The notes beneath the pieces were generated by a model that had not been told where the DNA came from, did no database searches, and was given only the letters and a program-made list of their open reading frames with translations. A stretch of 64,000 nt of DNA, from assembly GCF_030811655.1 (NCBI RefSeq), contig NZ_JAUSRE010000010.1:62001-126000 (forward strand), written 5' to 3'. This DNA comes from Pseudarthrobacter enclensis (lineage in GTDB: Bacteria; Actinomycetota; Actinomycetes; Actinomycetales; Micrococcaceae). The position numbers and the translations under genes are program-made. The stretch's first letter is position 1. Each line of letters begins with the position of its first letter. Below are positions 63,565 through 64,000 of the stretch, piece after piece.

Positions 63565-64000
63565 GTGACGCCACCGTCATCGTCGGGTCATCCATCGGGG
63601 GCGTCCGGACCGCCCAGTCACTGCGGCTGGAGGGTTACACCGGGGACATCGTCCTCGTGGGGGAGGAAACGGAACTTCCCTACGACAAGCCGCCTCTGTC
63701 CAAGGCGGTGCTGGCCGGCACGGCGGAGGAATCCTCCATCCGGCTGCTGACCGGGGGCGACGCCGATGCGGCCAGGATCCGGCTCCTGCTCGGGCACCGG
63801 GCCATCGGCGTCGACATCGCCGGAAGGACGCTCGAACTGGAAGGCCACGAGCCGGTAGGCTTCGACAACCTCGTCATCGCCACCGGAGCCTCGGCCCGGC
63901 CTTCGCCCTGGGGACAGCGGCCCGGAATCCATGTGCTCCGCACGCTCGAGGACGCCCGCAGGCTCCGCGCGGACCTGCTATCTGGAGGCCACCTTGCGGT
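63561..64000 (+). CDS. FAD-dependent ferredoxin reductase, 5' part
   Basis: 146 codons are visible before the window ends, still open. FAD site VIVGSSIGGVRTAQSLRLEGY (Gly-x-Ser-x-x-Gly in place of the usual GGGxAG), then PYDKPPLSKAVLAG and NLVIATGASARP, match the reductase at 41175 (IVIVGGSVAGARTAQALR). The missing part should contain the NAD domain. It completes the second dioxygenase module. Confidence 0.9.
   Translation, partial: MSDATVIVGSSIGGVRTAQSLRLEGYTGDIVLVGEETELPYDKPPLSKAVLAGTAEESSIRLLTGGDADAARIRLLLGHRAIGVDIAGRTLELEGHEPVGFDNLVIATGASARPSPWGQRPGIHVLRTLEDARRLRADLLSGGHLA

Noticed and set aside
1..64000. CRISPR array, tRNA, rRNA, integrase or complete insertion sequence
   Set aside because: Looked for regularly spaced repeats, tRNA arm motifs and transposase/integrase motifs; none was found by reading.

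Overview
The window looks like an accessory, catabolic segment from a high-GC actinobacterium. The base composition, the many GTG and TTG starts, the ATGA/GTGA/TGATG gene overlaps and the protein families all fit an Arthrobacter-like member of the Micrococcaceae; that is inference, since no rRNA or housekeeping marker is present. Several long gene-poor stretches and two gene remnants suggest a plasmid or genomic island that has been rearranged.

Layout. 1-6 kb: end of an M20 amidohydrolase, a membrane GGDEF-EAL protein preceded by a small coupled peptide and carrying a terminator-like hairpin inside its 5' coding region, and a stand-alone ATPase. 5.7-7.5 kb holds no recognisable gene. 7.5-29 kb (all +): nucleoside hydrolase, luciferase-like FMN monooxygenase, NIPSNAP protein, aldehyde dehydrogenase, HAD phosphatase, amidotransferase-like protein, LacI regulator, ribokinase, PRPP synthetase, amidohydrolase, tautomerase-like protein, nicotinamide phosphoribosyltransferase (NAMPT) homologue, SnoaL-flavin reductase fusion, Nudix protein, stand-alone riboflavin kinase, second aldehyde dehydrogenase and a CUT1-type ABC importer. 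Four GAANCGTTT[C/A] operator-like sites lie upstream of the nucleoside hydrolase, the monooxygenase and the NAMPT gene. Riboflavin kinase, flavin reductase, ribokinase and an FMN monooxygenase are the four activities described for riboflavin catabolism in Microbacterium. Here they sit beside a ribose-to-PRPP-to-ribonucleotide set, so the region is best read as a flavin or N-riboside catabolism/salvage system.

29.8-33.5 kb (-): a PuuE/cyclic-imide-hydrolase-like deacetylase, an MFS carrier and an isochorismatase-fold amidase, which together could open a cyclic imide and deamidate the half-amide. 33.6-44.7 kb: a TctCBA carboxylate transporter, a beta-hydroxyacid dehydrogenase, a class II aldolase/decarboxylase, and a complete ring-hydroxylating dioxygenase (alpha, beta, ferredoxin, reductase) with MFS and GntR genes. 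Four copies of a TGGTnnnnCCA-type operator tie these three transcription units to the GntR regulator.

45-49.6 kb: a second GGDEF protein, an MFS carrier and a tandem double-IclR regulator. 49.7-53.7 kb: a phthalate-4,5-dioxygenase-like Rieske oxygenase with alcohol dehydrogenase, an unknown protein and an FMN/2Fe-2S reductase. 54.5-64 kb: a NitT/TauT ABC importer, a cysteine hydrolase, an MFS carrier, an aldo/keto reductase and a second complete ring-hydroxylating dioxygenase set paralogous to the first. An identical 15-bp palindrome precedes the importer and the second dioxygenase. No tRNA, rRNA, CRISPR array, integrase or intact insertion sequence was recognised.
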